Of a stretch of 53,717 nucleotides of DNA, positions 23,909-32,168 are shown in pieces (the first letter of the stretch is position 1; each line of letters starts with the position of its first letter). Origin of the DNA: an uncultured Oscillospiraceae bacterium (GTDB lineage: Bacteria > Bacillota > Clostridia > Oscillospirales > Oscillospiraceae); NCBI GenBank assembly GCA_934655875.1, contig CAKUHB010000016.1:1-53717 (forward strand). The letters are read 5' to 3'. A program made the position numbers and the translations under genes. The notes beneath the pieces are model-generated. The model did not search any database, was not told the DNA's origin, and saw only the letters and a list, made by a program, of their open reading frames with translations.

Positions 23909-25954
23909 TTAATTCAAACTGACCTCCTGCCGGGAGAACAGATCGTCGATCCGTGCTTTGAGCGGGGCCAGCTCCGGTTTTTCGAGGCTGGAGGCGTCCT
24001 GAATGACGGACGCGGCGGCCCTCTGGGCGTCCTGTAAGGTCTCCAGATCCATCTGCAGGCTCGCGACCTTCAGGAGCGGCAGCCCGTGCTGGCGGCTGCC
24101 GAAGAAATCGCCCGGCCCGCGCAGCGCCAGATCCTGCTCCGCGATTTTGAAGCCGTCCGTCGTCTTGCAGAGCGCCTGCAAGCGCTTTTTCGTTTCCTCG
24201 TTTTTCGTGCTGCTGACGAGCACGCAGTACGACTGCGCCTGCCCGCGTCCGACGCGCCCGCGCAGCTGGTGCAGCTGGCTGAGACCGAACCGCTCCGCGT
24301 TTTCAATGACCATCAGCGTCGCATTCGGCACGTCCACGCCGACCTCCACGACTGTTGTGGAGACGAGGATATCCACCTGGCCCGCAGCGAACGCGGCGAG
24401 GACGGCGTCCTTCTCGCGGCCCTTCATTTTTCCGTGCAGCAGGCCGACGCGCAGCTCCGGAAAGACCTCCTGCCCCAGTGCAGCGGCCCAGCTCTCGGCA
24501 GATTTTATGCCCTGCTCCTCGCCGTCCTCCACGGCAGGGCAGACGACATAGACCTGATGTCCGGCCTGACACTGGCGGCGGATGAACGCGTGCAGCCGCT
24601 CGCGCAGCGCTTCGCTTACCAGAAACGTCTCCACCGGCAGTCTGCCCGGCGGCAGCTCGCCGATGACCGATACGTCCAGATCGCCGTAGGCGATCAGCGC
24701 CAGCGTGCGCGGGATGGGCGTGGCCGACATGACGAGCAGGTGGGGCGCGTGCCCCTTTTCGGTGAGCTTCGTCCGCTGGGCCACGCCGAAGCGGTGCTGC
24801 TCGTCGGCGACGACGAGACCGAGATCGCGGAAGACGACAGTCTCACTGATGAGCGCGTGCGTGCCGATGACCAGCTGCGCGTCACCGGACATGAGCTTCT
24901 CACGCGCCGCGCGCTTCTGCGCGGGCGTCTGGGAGCCGGTGAGCAGCAGAACCTGCACGCCGAGCGGCCCAAGAAGCGCCGTGAGCGTCTTTGCGTGCTG
25001 CTCGGCAAGAATCTCGGTCGGCGCCATGAACGCTGCCTGACGGCCGTTCCGGACGGCGCAGTAGCAGGCGGCGGCCGCGACCATCGTCTTGCCGCTGCCG
25101 ACGTCGCCCTGTACCAGCCGGTTCATCACATGGCCGGAGGACAGATCGGCGAGGATCGTGTCGATGGCGGCCTGCTGCGCATGGGTCAGCCGGAAAGGAA
25201 GGGCAGCGTAGAACGCCGGCATGCACTGCGTCTGATACGGCACAGCGGAAAGCGCCGTGCGCGACGCACGCAGGACGGCAAGTCCGGCGGAAAAGATGAA
25301 AAACTCCTCAAAAACCAGCCGCCTGCGCGCCCGCTGCAATGTCTCCCAGTCCGGCGGCATGTGGACGGCGGTATAGGCTTCGGTGACGCCGCAGAGGGCA
25401 TACTGCTGCCGGATATCCTCCGGCAGAAGCTCCGGCAGGAGCTTTGCGGCGTGCTCCAGCGCCTGCTGCACGCAGGCGCACAGCTGCCGGTTGGAGATGC
25501 CGGCTGTGAGCGGGTAGACAGGCAGCAGCCGGTTCGTGACAGCGCCGGGACGGTTTGCCGGTTCGTGGGCAGGGTTCGCCATCTGCATGCCGTAGTCTGG
25601 CTGGAGCGCACCGTAGAAATAATAGCTCTCGCCGTAGTGCAGCTGCTCCTTGACATACGGCTGGTTAAAATACGTGATCGTCAGCTGTCCCGTCTCATCC
25701 GCGACTGTCAGCCGTGTCAGATCGCGCCCCTTGCCGATGCGGCGCAGAACCGGCTGCGAGACGACCATGGCCCGGAAGCAGGCCGGGACGCCCGGCTGGA
25801 GTTCTGCAATCTCGACGGGGTGCGTCCGGTCTTCATACTCGCGCGGGAAATAGGCCAGAAGGTCATAGAGCGTGACGATGCCGAGCTTTGCGAGCTGCGC
25901 CGCCCGCGCAGGGCCGATCCCGCGCAGCTGCGTCACGGGAGAAAACAGATCCAT
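23909..25954 (-). CDS. recG: ATP-dependent DNA helicase RecG
   Basis: 681 aa, full length. N-terminal wedge/OB domain (about 1-230), then SF2 helicase motifs: Walker A GDVGSGKTM, DEQHRFG box, and SATPIPRT, plus a QLRGRVGRG motif VI and the C-terminal TRG region (GPGDFFGSRQHGLP). It remodels stalled replication forks and Holliday junctions. SD AAAGGAG 9 nt upstream, with a good promoter at 25990-26019. It is monocistronic. Confidence 0.96.
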   Translation of the reverse strand: MDLFSPVTQLRGIGPARAAQLAKLGIVTLYDLLAYFPREYEDRTHPVEIAELQPGVPACFRAMVVSQPVLRRIGKGRDLTRLTVADETGQLTITYFNQPYVKEQLHYGESYYFYGALQPDYGMQMANPAHEPANRPGAVTNRLLPVYPLTAGISNRQLCACVQQALEHAAKLLPELLPEDIRQQYALCGVTEAYTAVHMPPDWETLQRARRRLVFEEFFIFSAGLAVLRASRTALSAVPYQTQCMPAFYAALPFRLTHAQQAAIDTILADLSSGHVMNRLVQGDVGSGKTMVAAAACYCAVRNGRQAAFMAPTEILAEQHAKTLTALLGPLGVQVLLLTGSQTPAQKRAAREKLMSGDAQLVIGTHALISETVVFRDLGLVVADEQHRFGVAQRTKLTEKGHAPHLLVMSATPIPRTLALIAYGDLDVSVIGELPPGRLPVETFLVSEALRERLHAFIRRQCQAGHQVYVVCPAVEDGEEQGIKSAESWAAALGQEVFPELRVGLLHGKMKGREKDAVLAAFAAGQVDILVSTTVVEVGVDVPNATLMVIENAERFGLSQLHQLRGRVGRGQAQSYCVLVSSTKNEETKKRLQALCKTTDGFKIAEQDLALRGPGDFFGSRQHGLPLLKVASLQMDLETLQDAQRAAASVIQDASSLEKPELAPLKARIDDLFSRQEVSLN

Positions 25955-25989
25955 GTATGCACGCTCCTTTCAAAAAAGTATTTTGATAT

Positions 25990-26019
25990 ATTATATAGTA
26001 TTCCTTTGCGTTTCTGCAA
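25990..26019 (-). promoter_or_regulatory. Promoter of recG
   Basis: Minus strand TTGCAG (26014-26019), 18 bp, TATAAT (25990-25995). Confidence 0.65.
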
Positions 26020-26041
26020 GCAGACACGCAAAAATGCGCGC

Positions 26042-26073
26042 AAAAAAACCAAACCGCAGCGGCTGCGATTTGG
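26042..26073 (-). terminator. Second (strong) terminator after rpsT
   Basis: 11-bp stem CCAAATCGCAG/CTGCGGTTTGG (one G-T pair) followed on the minus strand by T7. Confidence 0.8.
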
Positions 26074-26090
26074 CGGGGGATGCATACGCG

Positions 26091-26124
26091 AAAAATCCCC
26101 CCGAAGAGACGTATCTCCGAGGGG
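26091..26124 (-). terminator. First terminator after rpsT
   Basis: Hairpin with CCCC...GGGG outer arms and GGAGA/TCTC inner pairing, then T5 on the minus strand. With the next hairpin it forms a tandem terminator isolating recG. Confidence 0.65.
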
Positions 26125-26147
26125 CATTTATTTCGCAGCATTTGGCA

Positions 26148-26411
26148 TTAGGCCAGCTTGTTCATCTTCAGCGTGATCTGGCTTTTCTTGCGGGCGGCAG
26201 TATTCTTGTGGAGAATACCCTTGCCAGCAGCCTTGTCGATGGACTGAACTGCAGCCTGATAAGCGCTATCGGCCTGCTCGCGATTGCCTTCCGCGACAGC
26301 GGCCTCGAACTTCTTTAGGGTGGTCTTCAGTGCGGACTTGTCCGCCTTGTTGCGCTCGCTGTTGACCTTGGCAACCAGAACTCTCTTCTTTGCAGACTTA
26401 ATGTTGGGCAT
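26148..26411 (-). CDS. rpsT: 30S ribosomal protein S20
   Basis: 87 aa, begins MPNIKSAKKRVLVAKVNSERN, the standard S20 start, and is Lys/Ala-rich throughout (GKGILHKNTAARKKSQ). SD GGAGGAGG. Monocistronic with its own promoter and tandem terminators. Confidence 0.97.
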   Translation of the reverse strand: MPNIKSAKKRVLVAKVNSERNKADKSALKTTLKKFEAAVAEGNREQADSAYQAAVQSIDKAAGKGILHKNTAARKKSQITLKMNKLA

Positions 26412-26471
26412 AACTACACCTCCTCCAATCGCGTGAATCTAAGAAACAAATACCGTTTCATGCAGAAATAC

Positions 26472-26500
26472 ATTATAGCGGCAAGGTTTCATAAAATCAA
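26472..26500 (-). promoter_or_regulatory. Promoter of rpsT
   Basis: Minus strand TTGATT (26495-26500), 17 bp, TATAAT (26472-26477). The remaining region to 26578 holds the gpr upstream sequence. Confidence 0.75.
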
Positions 26501-26578
26501 TCTTTTTTTTCGCGATTTTAAAAATTTTTTTCGCATAATCTCCGCCGGCGGAACCAAACTAGCCGCGAGGTGAGGACA

Positions 26579-27436
26579 ATGCAGCCAAGAACAGACCTGG
26601 CAATGGAAGCGCGGGAGCTGTATCTCAGCTCTGCGGACGAGCAGACAAAGCTCTCCGGCGTCATCGCGCGGGAGCAGAACCGGCACGGCGTCCGCATGAG
26701 CGTGGTGAGGATTTTGAATGCCGAGGGCGAGCAGGCGCTCGGCAAGCCGCGCGGCACGTATATCACGGCTGAGCTGGAAGCGCTGGACCGGCACGAGCCG
26801 GGGAGCTTTTCCGGTGCGGCGCGGACGCTCGGGCGCGCACTGCGCGAGCTTCTGGGGCCGTGCCGGCAGGCGCTCGTCGTGGGATTGGGCAACCGGGAGA
26901 TCACGCCCGACGCCATCGGGCCGGAGGCCATGCGGCACGTGATCGTGACGCGGCACCTGCAAAACGGGCTTTTGCAGTCCGTTCCGGGGCTGACCAGCGT
27001 GGCTGCCTGCCAGCCGGGCGTTCTGGGGCAGACGGGCATCGAGAGTCTGGAGCTTGTGAAGTGCGCCATGCAGACGGCGCAGCCGGACGCCGTCATCGTC
27101 ATTGACGCATTGGCTGCGGCGCAGCCGGGACGTCTTCTCCGGACTGTCCAGCTGGCAGACAGCGGTATCGTGCCCGGCTCCGGTGTCGGCAACAGCCGGC
27201 AGGAATTTTCCAGCCGGACGCTTGGGGTGCCGGTCATCGCCGTCGGTGTGCCGACGGTCGTTGATGCATCCGGCCTGTTTCCGGACGCGGAGCCGGAAGC
27301 GCCGCAGGGACTTCTTGTGACGCTGCGCGACGTGGATGCGCGTGTGCGGGAGATGGGACGGCTCGTCGGCTACAGCTGCGATCTGGCCCTGCACCGCGGG
27401 ATCACGCTCGCCGAGATCCCGGCGTTTCTCTCGTGA
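26579..27436 (+). CDS. gpr: Spore germination protease GPR
   Basis: 285 aa aspartic-like protease made in the forespore that degrades small acid-soluble spore proteins during germination. It starts with the GPR segment RTDLAMEARELY and contains VVGLGNREITPDAIGP, LTSVAACQPGVLGQTGIES, VIVIDALAAAQPGRLLRTVQLADSGIVPGSGVGN and IAVGVPTVVDA, all typical. It is shorter than Bacillus GPR (about 370 aa). The ATG at 26579 is preferred over the upstream GTG (26570) because GAGGTG lies 6 nt before it. Near sigG, which normally transcribes gpr. Confidence 0.93.
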   Translation: MQPRTDLAMEARELYLSSADEQTKLSGVIAREQNRHGVRMSVVRILNAEGEQALGKPRGTYITAELEALDRHEPGSFSGAARTLGRALRELLGPCRQALVVGLGNREITPDAIGPEAMRHVIVTRHLQNGLLQSVPGLTSVAACQPGVLGQTGIESLELVKCAMQTAQPDAVIVIDALAAAQPGRLLRTVQLADSGIVPGSGVGNSRQEFSSRTLGVPVIAVGVPTVVDASGLFPDAEPEAPQGLLVTLRDVDARVREMGRLVGYSCDLALHRGITLAEIPAFLS

Positions 27437-27794
27437 GAAACCCGGTTATGAGTATGAAACTTATGTAAACTGAATTATGTATCCACCAAAACAAATCGGG
27501 CGAAACCGCGGGTGTGGAAAACAATGTGGAAATGTGGAATTGTGCTTGGGACACAAAAGTTTTTCACACTGTCAACAGAGTTTTCAACATCGTGGGTTTT
27601 GAAACTTTTTTGCCCGGAAAGCAGTTACGAATAACCGGAAAAAGCGCGTTACGTTGACATGCGGCCGGAATTATCGTCAACTGTCACGCGGTAAAGCGTG
27701 CAAAAAAGTTCGGAAACAGCACGGAATTTTTCTGTATCAAATGGGAAAGCCGGGAAATACTGACGATATATCCAGAATCGGAGGTAGCAGCGGC
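27437..27794 (+). other. Intergenic gpr-sigG region with TGTGGAA repeats
   Basis: 358 bp without a credible gene. The reading frame of sigG stays open back to 27654, but the SD is at 27780-27784. Three TGTGGAA motifs occur in 27 bp (27513, 27525, 27533). They resemble degenerate DnaA boxes (TGTGGATAA) but none is exact. No terminator is evident after gpr, so read-through into sigG is possible. Confidence 0.4.
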
Positions 27795-28574
27795 ATGCAG
27801 GGTAAGGTAGAGATCTGCGGCGTCAATACATCCAAGCTTCAGACGCTTTCCAACGCGGAGATGATGCGTCTGATCGAGCGCTCGCAGCAGGGAGATATGG
27901 AAGCGCGGGGCCGGCTTGTGGAGGGAAACCTCAAGCTGGTTTTGTCGGTCGTGCAGCGGTTTATGAGCCGCGGGGAAAACCCGGACGATCTGTTTCAGGT
28001 GGGCTGCATCGGGCTTCTGAAGGCCATCGCCAATTTTGACACGACGAAAAACGTCCGTTTTTCGACCTACGGCGTGCCGATGATCGCGGGCGAGCTGCGG
28101 CGGTACCTGCGCGACTACAGCCCCATCCGCGTCAGCCGCTCGCTGCGCGACACGGCTTACCGGGTGCTCCAGTGCAAGCAGCAGCTGACGGAAAAGAGCG
28201 GGCGCGAGCCAAGCATGGACGAGATCGCGCAGGCGCTGGATCTGCCCGCCGCGCAGATCACCGCGGCCATGGACGCCATCACGGCGCCAGTGTCTCTTTA
28301 CGAGCCGGTCTATTCCGAGGGCGGCGACGCGCTGACGGTCATGGATCAGGTGCGCGACCGGAAAAATACCGACGAGCAGTGGATCGAGTCCATCACGCTG
28401 CGCGAAGCCATCTCGCACCTGTCCGAGCGTGAAAAGCGCATTCTCGCCCTGCGCTTTGAAGCCGGACGCACGCAGATGGAGGTCGCCGGACAGATCGGCA
28501 TTTCCCAGGCGCAGGTCTCGCGCCTGGAAAAGAGCGCCATCCGCTCGATCCGCAAGGCGATCTTACCGTCGTAG
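27795..28574 (+). CDS. sigG: Forespore sigma factor sigma-G
   Basis: 259 aa; begins MQGKVEICGVNTSKLQTL, matching SigG (KVEICGVDTSKL in Bacillus). Region 2 reads LVEGNLKLVLSVVQRFMSRG, DLFQVGCIGLLKAI and RFSTYGVPMIAGELRRYLRD; region 3/4 ends with the HTH TQMEVAGQIGISQAQVSRLEKSAI. It directs late forespore transcription, including gpr and spoVA. The start is chosen by homology and GGAGG 10 nt upstream. No spoIIGA/sigE genes precede it here, unlike Bacillus. Confidence 0.95.
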   Translation: MQGKVEICGVNTSKLQTLSNAEMMRLIERSQQGDMEARGRLVEGNLKLVLSVVQRFMSRGENPDDLFQVGCIGLLKAIANFDTTKNVRFSTYGVPMIAGELRRYLRDYSPIRVSRSLRDTAYRVLQCKQQLTEKSGREPSMDEIAQALDLPAAQITAAMDAITAPVSLYEPVYSEGGDALTVMDQVRDRKNTDEQWIESITLREAISHLSEREKRILALRFEAGRTQMEVAGQIGISQAQVSRLEKSAIRSIRKAILPS

Positions 28575-28626
28575 CGAGACCGGGAAACTGCTGCTTTGTG
28601 TTTTTTGAAAAAACTCCAGTCTGGCT

Positions 28627-28732
28627 GTAGGGGTCGATGCCTACATCGACCCGGCAGCATGAGCCGATTTTATGAGAGGTTACGGCAAATTCGTAACCTT
28701 TCCAGCGGGACGATGTGGGCATCGTCCTCTAC
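28627..28732. repeat. Dispersed palindromic repeat, family A (copy 4, 106 bp)
   Basis: Same length and order as copy 1: GTAGGGGTCGATGCCTACATCG end, central CCGATTTTATGAGAGG, terminal CGATGTGGGCATCGTCCTCTAC. Confidence 0.8.
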
Positions 28733-28782
28733 ACACGGTGTGGTTTTTGTGCTGCCTGGCGAAAACAGCTTTTGACAGACTA

Positions 28783-28814
28783 CGCCGGATATGCGCGCCC
28801 GCGCATATCCGGCG
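28783..28814 (+). promoter_or_regulatory. Perfect 14-bp hairpin upstream of the ylmC-like gene
   Basis: CGCCGGATATGCGC-GCCC-GCGCATATCCGGCG, 40 bp before the start codon and 22 bp before the SD, with no T-run. It may protect the mRNA 5' end or end the upstream transcript. Confidence 0.5.
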
Positions 28815-28853
28815 CGGCCCGGGCATATGGTTAGCACAAAGGGGGCTTGTGCG

Positions 28854-29132
28854 ATGACGAACCGGTTTCAGGAGCTGCGGGACAAAGAGGTCATCCATGT
28901 CTGTGAGGGGACGCGGCTGGGCTATGTGAACGATCTGGTGGTGGATCTCTGCTCCGGCCGCGTGACGGCGCTCATCGTGCCGGGGCCGTGCCGGTTTCTG
29001 GGGCTGTTCGGCCGGGAGGACGACTATGTGATCCCGTGGTGCTGCATCAAGCGCATCGGGGACGATCTCATTCTGGTCGACGGCCCGCTTGCCGAGTGGC
29101 GCACGCCGCGAAAAAAGAGAAGCTTGTTTTAA
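28854..29132 (+). CDS. YlmC/YmxH family sporulation protein (PRC-barrel)
   Basis: 92 aa. PRC-barrel-like small protein: ELRDKEVIHVCEGTRLGYVNDLVVDLCSGRVTALIVPG and EDDYVIPWCCIKRIGDDLILVD match the YlmC/YmxH family found in spore formers, often beside sporulation genes; its role is unknown. AAGGGGG SD 8 nt upstream of 28854; the upstream in-frame codons would cover the large hairpin. It follows sigG by 280 bp including a repeat. Confidence 0.87.
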   Translation: MTNRFQELRDKEVIHVCEGTRLGYVNDLVVDLCSGRVTALIVPGPCRFLGLFGREDDYVIPWCCIKRIGDDLILVDGPLAEWRTPRKKRSLF

Positions 29133-29166
29133 CACAAAAAATGCCGGGATTTTTGCGAAAAAATAC

Positions 29167-29195
29167 TTGCATTCCGGGCACATTTCCGCTATAAT
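29167..29195 (+). promoter_or_regulatory. Promoter of rpsB-tsf
   Basis: TTGCAT (29167-29172), 17 bp, TATAAT (29190-29195). The leader to the rpsB ATG is about 120 nt and has a small hairpin CGCTGT/ACAGCG near 29204-29220; ribosomal-protein leaders often carry feedback sites, but I cannot name one here. Confidence 0.8.
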
Positions 29196-29322
29196 GTCAA
29201 GGCGCTGTGCGAAAACAGCGACATTACGAACCCACACACAGGGCGGTGGCGTCTTCGCGTGTCCCAAAGCGGGATGGAGACGGTCAGCTCTGTGGAGGTC
29301 AAAAACAAAAGGAGAACACACA

Positions 29323-30054
29323 ATGGCAGTCGTATCCATGAAGCAGCTGCTGGAAGCTGGCGTCCACTTTGGTCACCAGACCCGCCGCTGGAACCCGAAA
29401 ATGGCCCCGTACATCTACACGGAGCGCAACGGCATCTACATCATTGACCTGCAGAAGACGGTCAAGAAGCTCGAAGAGGCCTACAACTTTGTCCGCGATC
29501 TGGCAGCCAACGGCCAGTCCATCCTGTTCGTCGGCACCAAGAAGCAGGCACAGGACGCCATCAAGGAAGAGGCTGAGCGTGTCGGCCAGTACTACGTCAA
29601 CGCCCGCTGGCTCGGCGGCATGCTGACCAACTTCCGCACCATGCGCACCCGTATCGACCGTCTGGCTCAGCTGAAGAAGATGGAAGAGGACGGCACGTTC
29701 GCAATGCTGCCCAAGAAGGAAGTCATCAAACACCAGGGCGAGATCGCCAAGCTCGAGAAGTATCTCGGCGGCGTCAAGGACATGAAGAAGCTGCCCGGCG
29801 CACTGTTCATCGTTGACCCGCGCAAAGAGCGCAACGCCATCGCCGAAGCCCGCAAGCTGCATATCCCCATCGTCGCGATCGTTGACACCAACTGCGATCC
29901 GGACGAGGTCGACTATGTCATCCCCGGCAACGACGACGCCATCCGCGCCATCCGTCTCATCGCCGCCACCATGGCCAACGCTGTGACCGAAGGCCGTCAG
30001 GGCGAAGAGAACACCGAGGCTCCCGCAGCCGAGGAAGCACCCGCTGCTGAATAA
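29323..30054 (+). CDS. rpsB: 30S ribosomal protein S2
   Basis: 243 aa, begins MAVVSMKQLLEAGVHFGHQT with the family hallmarks RWNPKMAPYIYTERNGIYIIDL and DPRKERNAIAEARKLHIPIV, and an acidic tail (EAPAAEEAPAAE). The start at 29323 follows AAAGGAG by 8 nt. It is followed by tsf in the usual order. Confidence 0.98.
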   Translation: MAVVSMKQLLEAGVHFGHQTRRWNPKMAPYIYTERNGIYIIDLQKTVKKLEEAYNFVRDLAANGQSILFVGTKKQAQDAIKEEAERVGQYYVNARWLGGMLTNFRTMRTRIDRLAQLKKMEEDGTFAMLPKKEVIKHQGEIAKLEKYLGGVKDMKKLPGALFIVDPRKERNAIAEARKLHIPIVAIVDTNCDPDEVDYVIPGNDDAIRAIRLIAATMANAVTEGRQGEENTEAPAAEEAPAAE

Positions 30055-30070
30055 GTTCGGAATAGTTATA

Positions 30071-30094
30071 GCGCCCGCCGCATGACGGGCGCTT
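30071..30094 (+). terminator. Hairpin between rpsB and tsf (partial terminator)
   Basis: Stem GCGCCCG/CGGGCGC followed by TTTTC, 17 bp after rpsB. Likely lowers tsf relative to rpsB. Confidence 0.6.
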
Positions 30095-30124
30095 TTCAAA
30101 AGAAAAATACAGGAGGAAATTACA

Positions 30125-31051
30125 ATGGCATTTACTGCTGCTGATGTGAAAAAACTGCGTGAAATGACCAGCGTCGGCATGATGGACTGCAAGAAGGCCC
30201 TGAGCGAGACCGACGGCGATATGGACAAGGCTGTGGAATGGCTGCGCGAAAAGGGTCTGGCCAAGGCTGCCAAGAAGGCTGGCCGCATTGCCGCTGAAGG
30301 CATGGCCTACGCGACTGTCTGCGAAAAGTGCGGCGTCGGCGCCATGGTCGAGGTCAACTGCGAGACCGACTTCTGCGCGAAGTCCGCTCCGTTTGTGCAG
30401 TTTGTCAAGGATATCTGCCAGATCGTTCTCGAGGACAACCCCGCGGACGTCGAGGCCATCAAGGAATGCAAGTACCCGGGCACCGAGCTGAAGGTCTCCG
30501 AGGTTCTGCCTGAGAAGGTCATGTCCATCGGCGAAAACCTGCAGATCCGCCGCTTTGCCCGCTTCGACAAGAACACTACCGTGTCCTATGTCCATGCCGG
30601 CGGCAAGATCGGCGTTCTGGTCAACCTGGCTGTTGAGGGCGGCATCGACGCCACCACCATCGGCAAGGACGTCGCCATGCAGATCGCTGCGCTGAATCCG
30701 CGCTTCTGGGACAAGAGCCTTGTCACCGATGACGTCATCGCAGAAGAGAAGAAGGTTCTCGTTGCCCAGATGGACAACGACCCGAAGATGGCTTCCAAGC
30801 CCCAGCAGGTCAAGGAAAAGATCGCTGCCGGCAAGCTGAACAAGTTCTACGAAGAGAACTGCCTGCTCCAGCAGGACTTCGTCAAGGACGGCTCCATGAC
30901 GGTCGAGCAGTACGTCGCTTCCGCAGCCAAGGCGCTGGGCGGCAAGGTCACGTTCGTTGACGCTGTCCGCTTCGAAAAGGGCGAAGGCATTGAGAAGAAG
31001 CAGGAAGACTTCGCCGCAGAGGTCGCTGCCCAGATGAATGCCGGTCACTAA
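30125..31051 (+). CDS. tsf: Elongation factor Ts
   Basis: 308 aa guanine-exchange factor for EF-Tu. The N-terminal UBA-like part (FTAADVKKLREMTSVGMMDCKKAL) includes the TDGDMDKAVEWLREKGLAKAAKK segment that contacts EF-Tu, and VEVNCETDFCAKS begins the core. SD AGGAGG. Followed by a strong terminator. Confidence 0.98.
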   Translation: MAFTAADVKKLREMTSVGMMDCKKALSETDGDMDKAVEWLREKGLAKAAKKAGRIAAEGMAYATVCEKCGVGAMVEVNCETDFCAKSAPFVQFVKDICQIVLEDNPADVEAIKECKYPGTELKVSEVLPEKVMSIGENLQIRRFARFDKNTTVSYVHAGGKIGVLVNLAVEGGIDATTIGKDVAMQIAALNPRFWDKSLVTDDVIAEEKKVLVAQMDNDPKMASKPQQVKEKIAAGKLNKFYEENCLLQQDFVKDGSMTVEQYVASAAKALGGKVTFVDAVRFEKGEGIEKKQEDFAAEVAAQMNAGH

Positions 31052-31064
31052 GTAAAATAGACCG

Positions 31065-31098
31065 ACCCTCCGCTGCTTCAAAGCAGCGGAGGGTTTTT
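31065..31098 (+). terminator. Intrinsic terminator of rpsB-tsf
   Basis: 12-bp stem ACCCTCCGCTGC/GCAGCGGAGGGT and T5. Confidence 0.92.
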
Positions 31099-31133
31099 CA
31101 TGCGCCCAAACCATGCGGGAAGGATAATTCCTG

Positions 31134-31162
31134 TTGCAAAGTTCGGCAGGGTTGGGTATAAT
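31134..31162 (+). promoter_or_regulatory. Promoter of the DUF1858 gene
   Basis: TTGCAA (31134-31139), 17 bp, TATAAT (31157-31162), 32 bp before the ATG. Confidence 0.75.
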
Positions 31163-31193
31163 ACATCTATAAAATACACAGGAGGTCATTTTC

Positions 31194-31421
31194 ATGGCTG
31201 CTAAAATCGAAAAATCCACCATCATTGGTGACGTTCTGGATATCGCACCGGAGACCGCTCCGCTGTTCATGGCGATCGGCATGCATTGCCTGGGCTGCCC
31301 GTCCTCCCGCGGCGAGACCGTCGAAGAAGCCTGCATGGTTCACGGTGTGGACGCCGACGCGTTCCTCGCGCAGGTCAACCGCTTCATCGAAGCGAACGAG
31401 GAAGCCGAAAAGGCCAAGTAA
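31194..31421 (+). CDS. DUF1858-domain protein
   Basis: 75 aa cytoplasmic protein, a complete DUF1858 domain: STIIGDVLDIAPETAPLFMAIGMHCLGCPSS then EEACMVHGVDADAFLAQVN. The CLGC motif follows the helix as in related anaerobe proteins, where it is suspected to be a redox or metal site; function is unproven. SD AGGAGG. It is ended by a hairpin (31434-31459) that overlaps the start region of trmK. Confidence 0.88.
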   Translation: MAAKIEKSTIIGDVLDIAPETAPLFMAIGMHCLGCPSSRGETVEEACMVHGVDADAFLAQVNRFIEANEEAEKAK

Positions 31422-31433
31422 AAAGCCGAAAGG

Positions 31434-31459
31434 AAGGGCGGCCCGCAGGCCGCCCTTTT
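31434..31459 (+). terminator. Terminator after the DUF1858 gene, just before trmK
   Basis: 10-bp stem AAGGGCGGCC/GGCCGCCCTT with a CGCA loop and a short T-run, only 11 bp before the trmK ATG; trmK would then rely on read-through or an internal promoter. Confidence 0.7.
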
Positions 31460-31469
31460 GCGTGAAAGC

Positions 31470-32168
31470 ATGAAAGTACCCATCTCCAACCGGCTGCTGC
31501 TGTGCGCGGCTATGGTGCCGCCCGGCTCGCGCGTGGGCGATATCGGCACGGATCACGGCTATCTTGCCGTGTATCTGCTCCAAAATGGGATCTGTCCGTT
31601 TGTCACCGCAGCCGACCTGCGCGAGCAGCCGCTGCAGAAGGCGCGCGAAAACGCCGCCCGCTTCGGCGTCTCAGAGCGGATGCAGTTCCTTCTGTCCGAC
31701 GGCCTGCAAAGTATCCCGCGGGACGCGGCGGAGACCATCGTCATGGCCGGCATGGGCGGCGATCTGATCGTGCGCATTCTGCAGGCTGCGCCGTGGGTGT
31801 GCGATGCGCGTTATACGCTCATTTTGCAGCCGCAGAGCGCCGGACAGGCGCTGCGGCAGTACCTGTCGGAGCATGGCTTCGCGATCGACCGTGAAGCGCT
31901 GGCGCAGGACGGCCACTTCCTGTATACGGTCCTGCGCGCCCGGAAGGGCGCTATGCCGCCCCTCACACCGGGGCAGCAGTACGCCACGCCGCAGCTGCTG
32001 CAAGAGGGCGGGCCGCTGCTGCCAAAGTATCTGGCGCGGCTCGAGAGCGCCCTCACCGGGACGGTACAGGGACTGCAAAAGGCCGACGAGCCGGAAAAGC
32101 TCCGCTATTACCAGACCGCGCTTGCGGAAATCAGAGAAATGAGGAAGCAGCATGACAACTGTCCGTGA
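31470..32168 (+). CDS. trmK: tRNA (adenine(22)-N1)-methyltransferase TrmK
   Basis: 232 aa SAM-dependent methylase that modifies A22 of tRNA. SAM-site motif VGDIGTDHGYLAVYLL (DxGxDHgyl is TrmK-typical), then LLSDGLQSI and ETIVMAGMGGDLIVRIL. The ATG at 31470 is chosen by alignment with YqfN; no clear SD precedes it because the upstream terminator stem occupies that site. It overlaps the nif3-like gene by 17 nt, the same pairing as yqfN-yqfO in Bacillus. Confidence 0.93.
   Translation: MKVPISNRLLLCAAMVPPGSRVGDIGTDHGYLAVYLLQNGICPFVTAADLREQPLQKARENAARFGVSERMQFLLSDGLQSIPRDAAETIVMAGMGGDLIVRILQAAPWVCDARYTLILQPQSAGQALRQYLSEHGFAIDREALAQDGHFLYTVLRARKGAMPPLTPGQQYATPQLLQEGGPLLPKYLARLESALTGTVQGLQKADEPEKLRYYQTALAEIREMRKQHDNCP

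Noticed and set aside
24086..26176. 696-codon open frame opposite recG
   Set aside because: Shadow of recG; no SD, no recognisable motif.
27513..27539. Replication origin
   Set aside because: No exact DnaA boxes, no dnaA/dnaN genes, no A+T-rich unwinding region beyond short stretches.
27654..27794. 47-residue N-terminal extension of sigma-G
   Set aside because: Sigma-G homology begins at MQGKVEICG and the SD is at 27780-27784.
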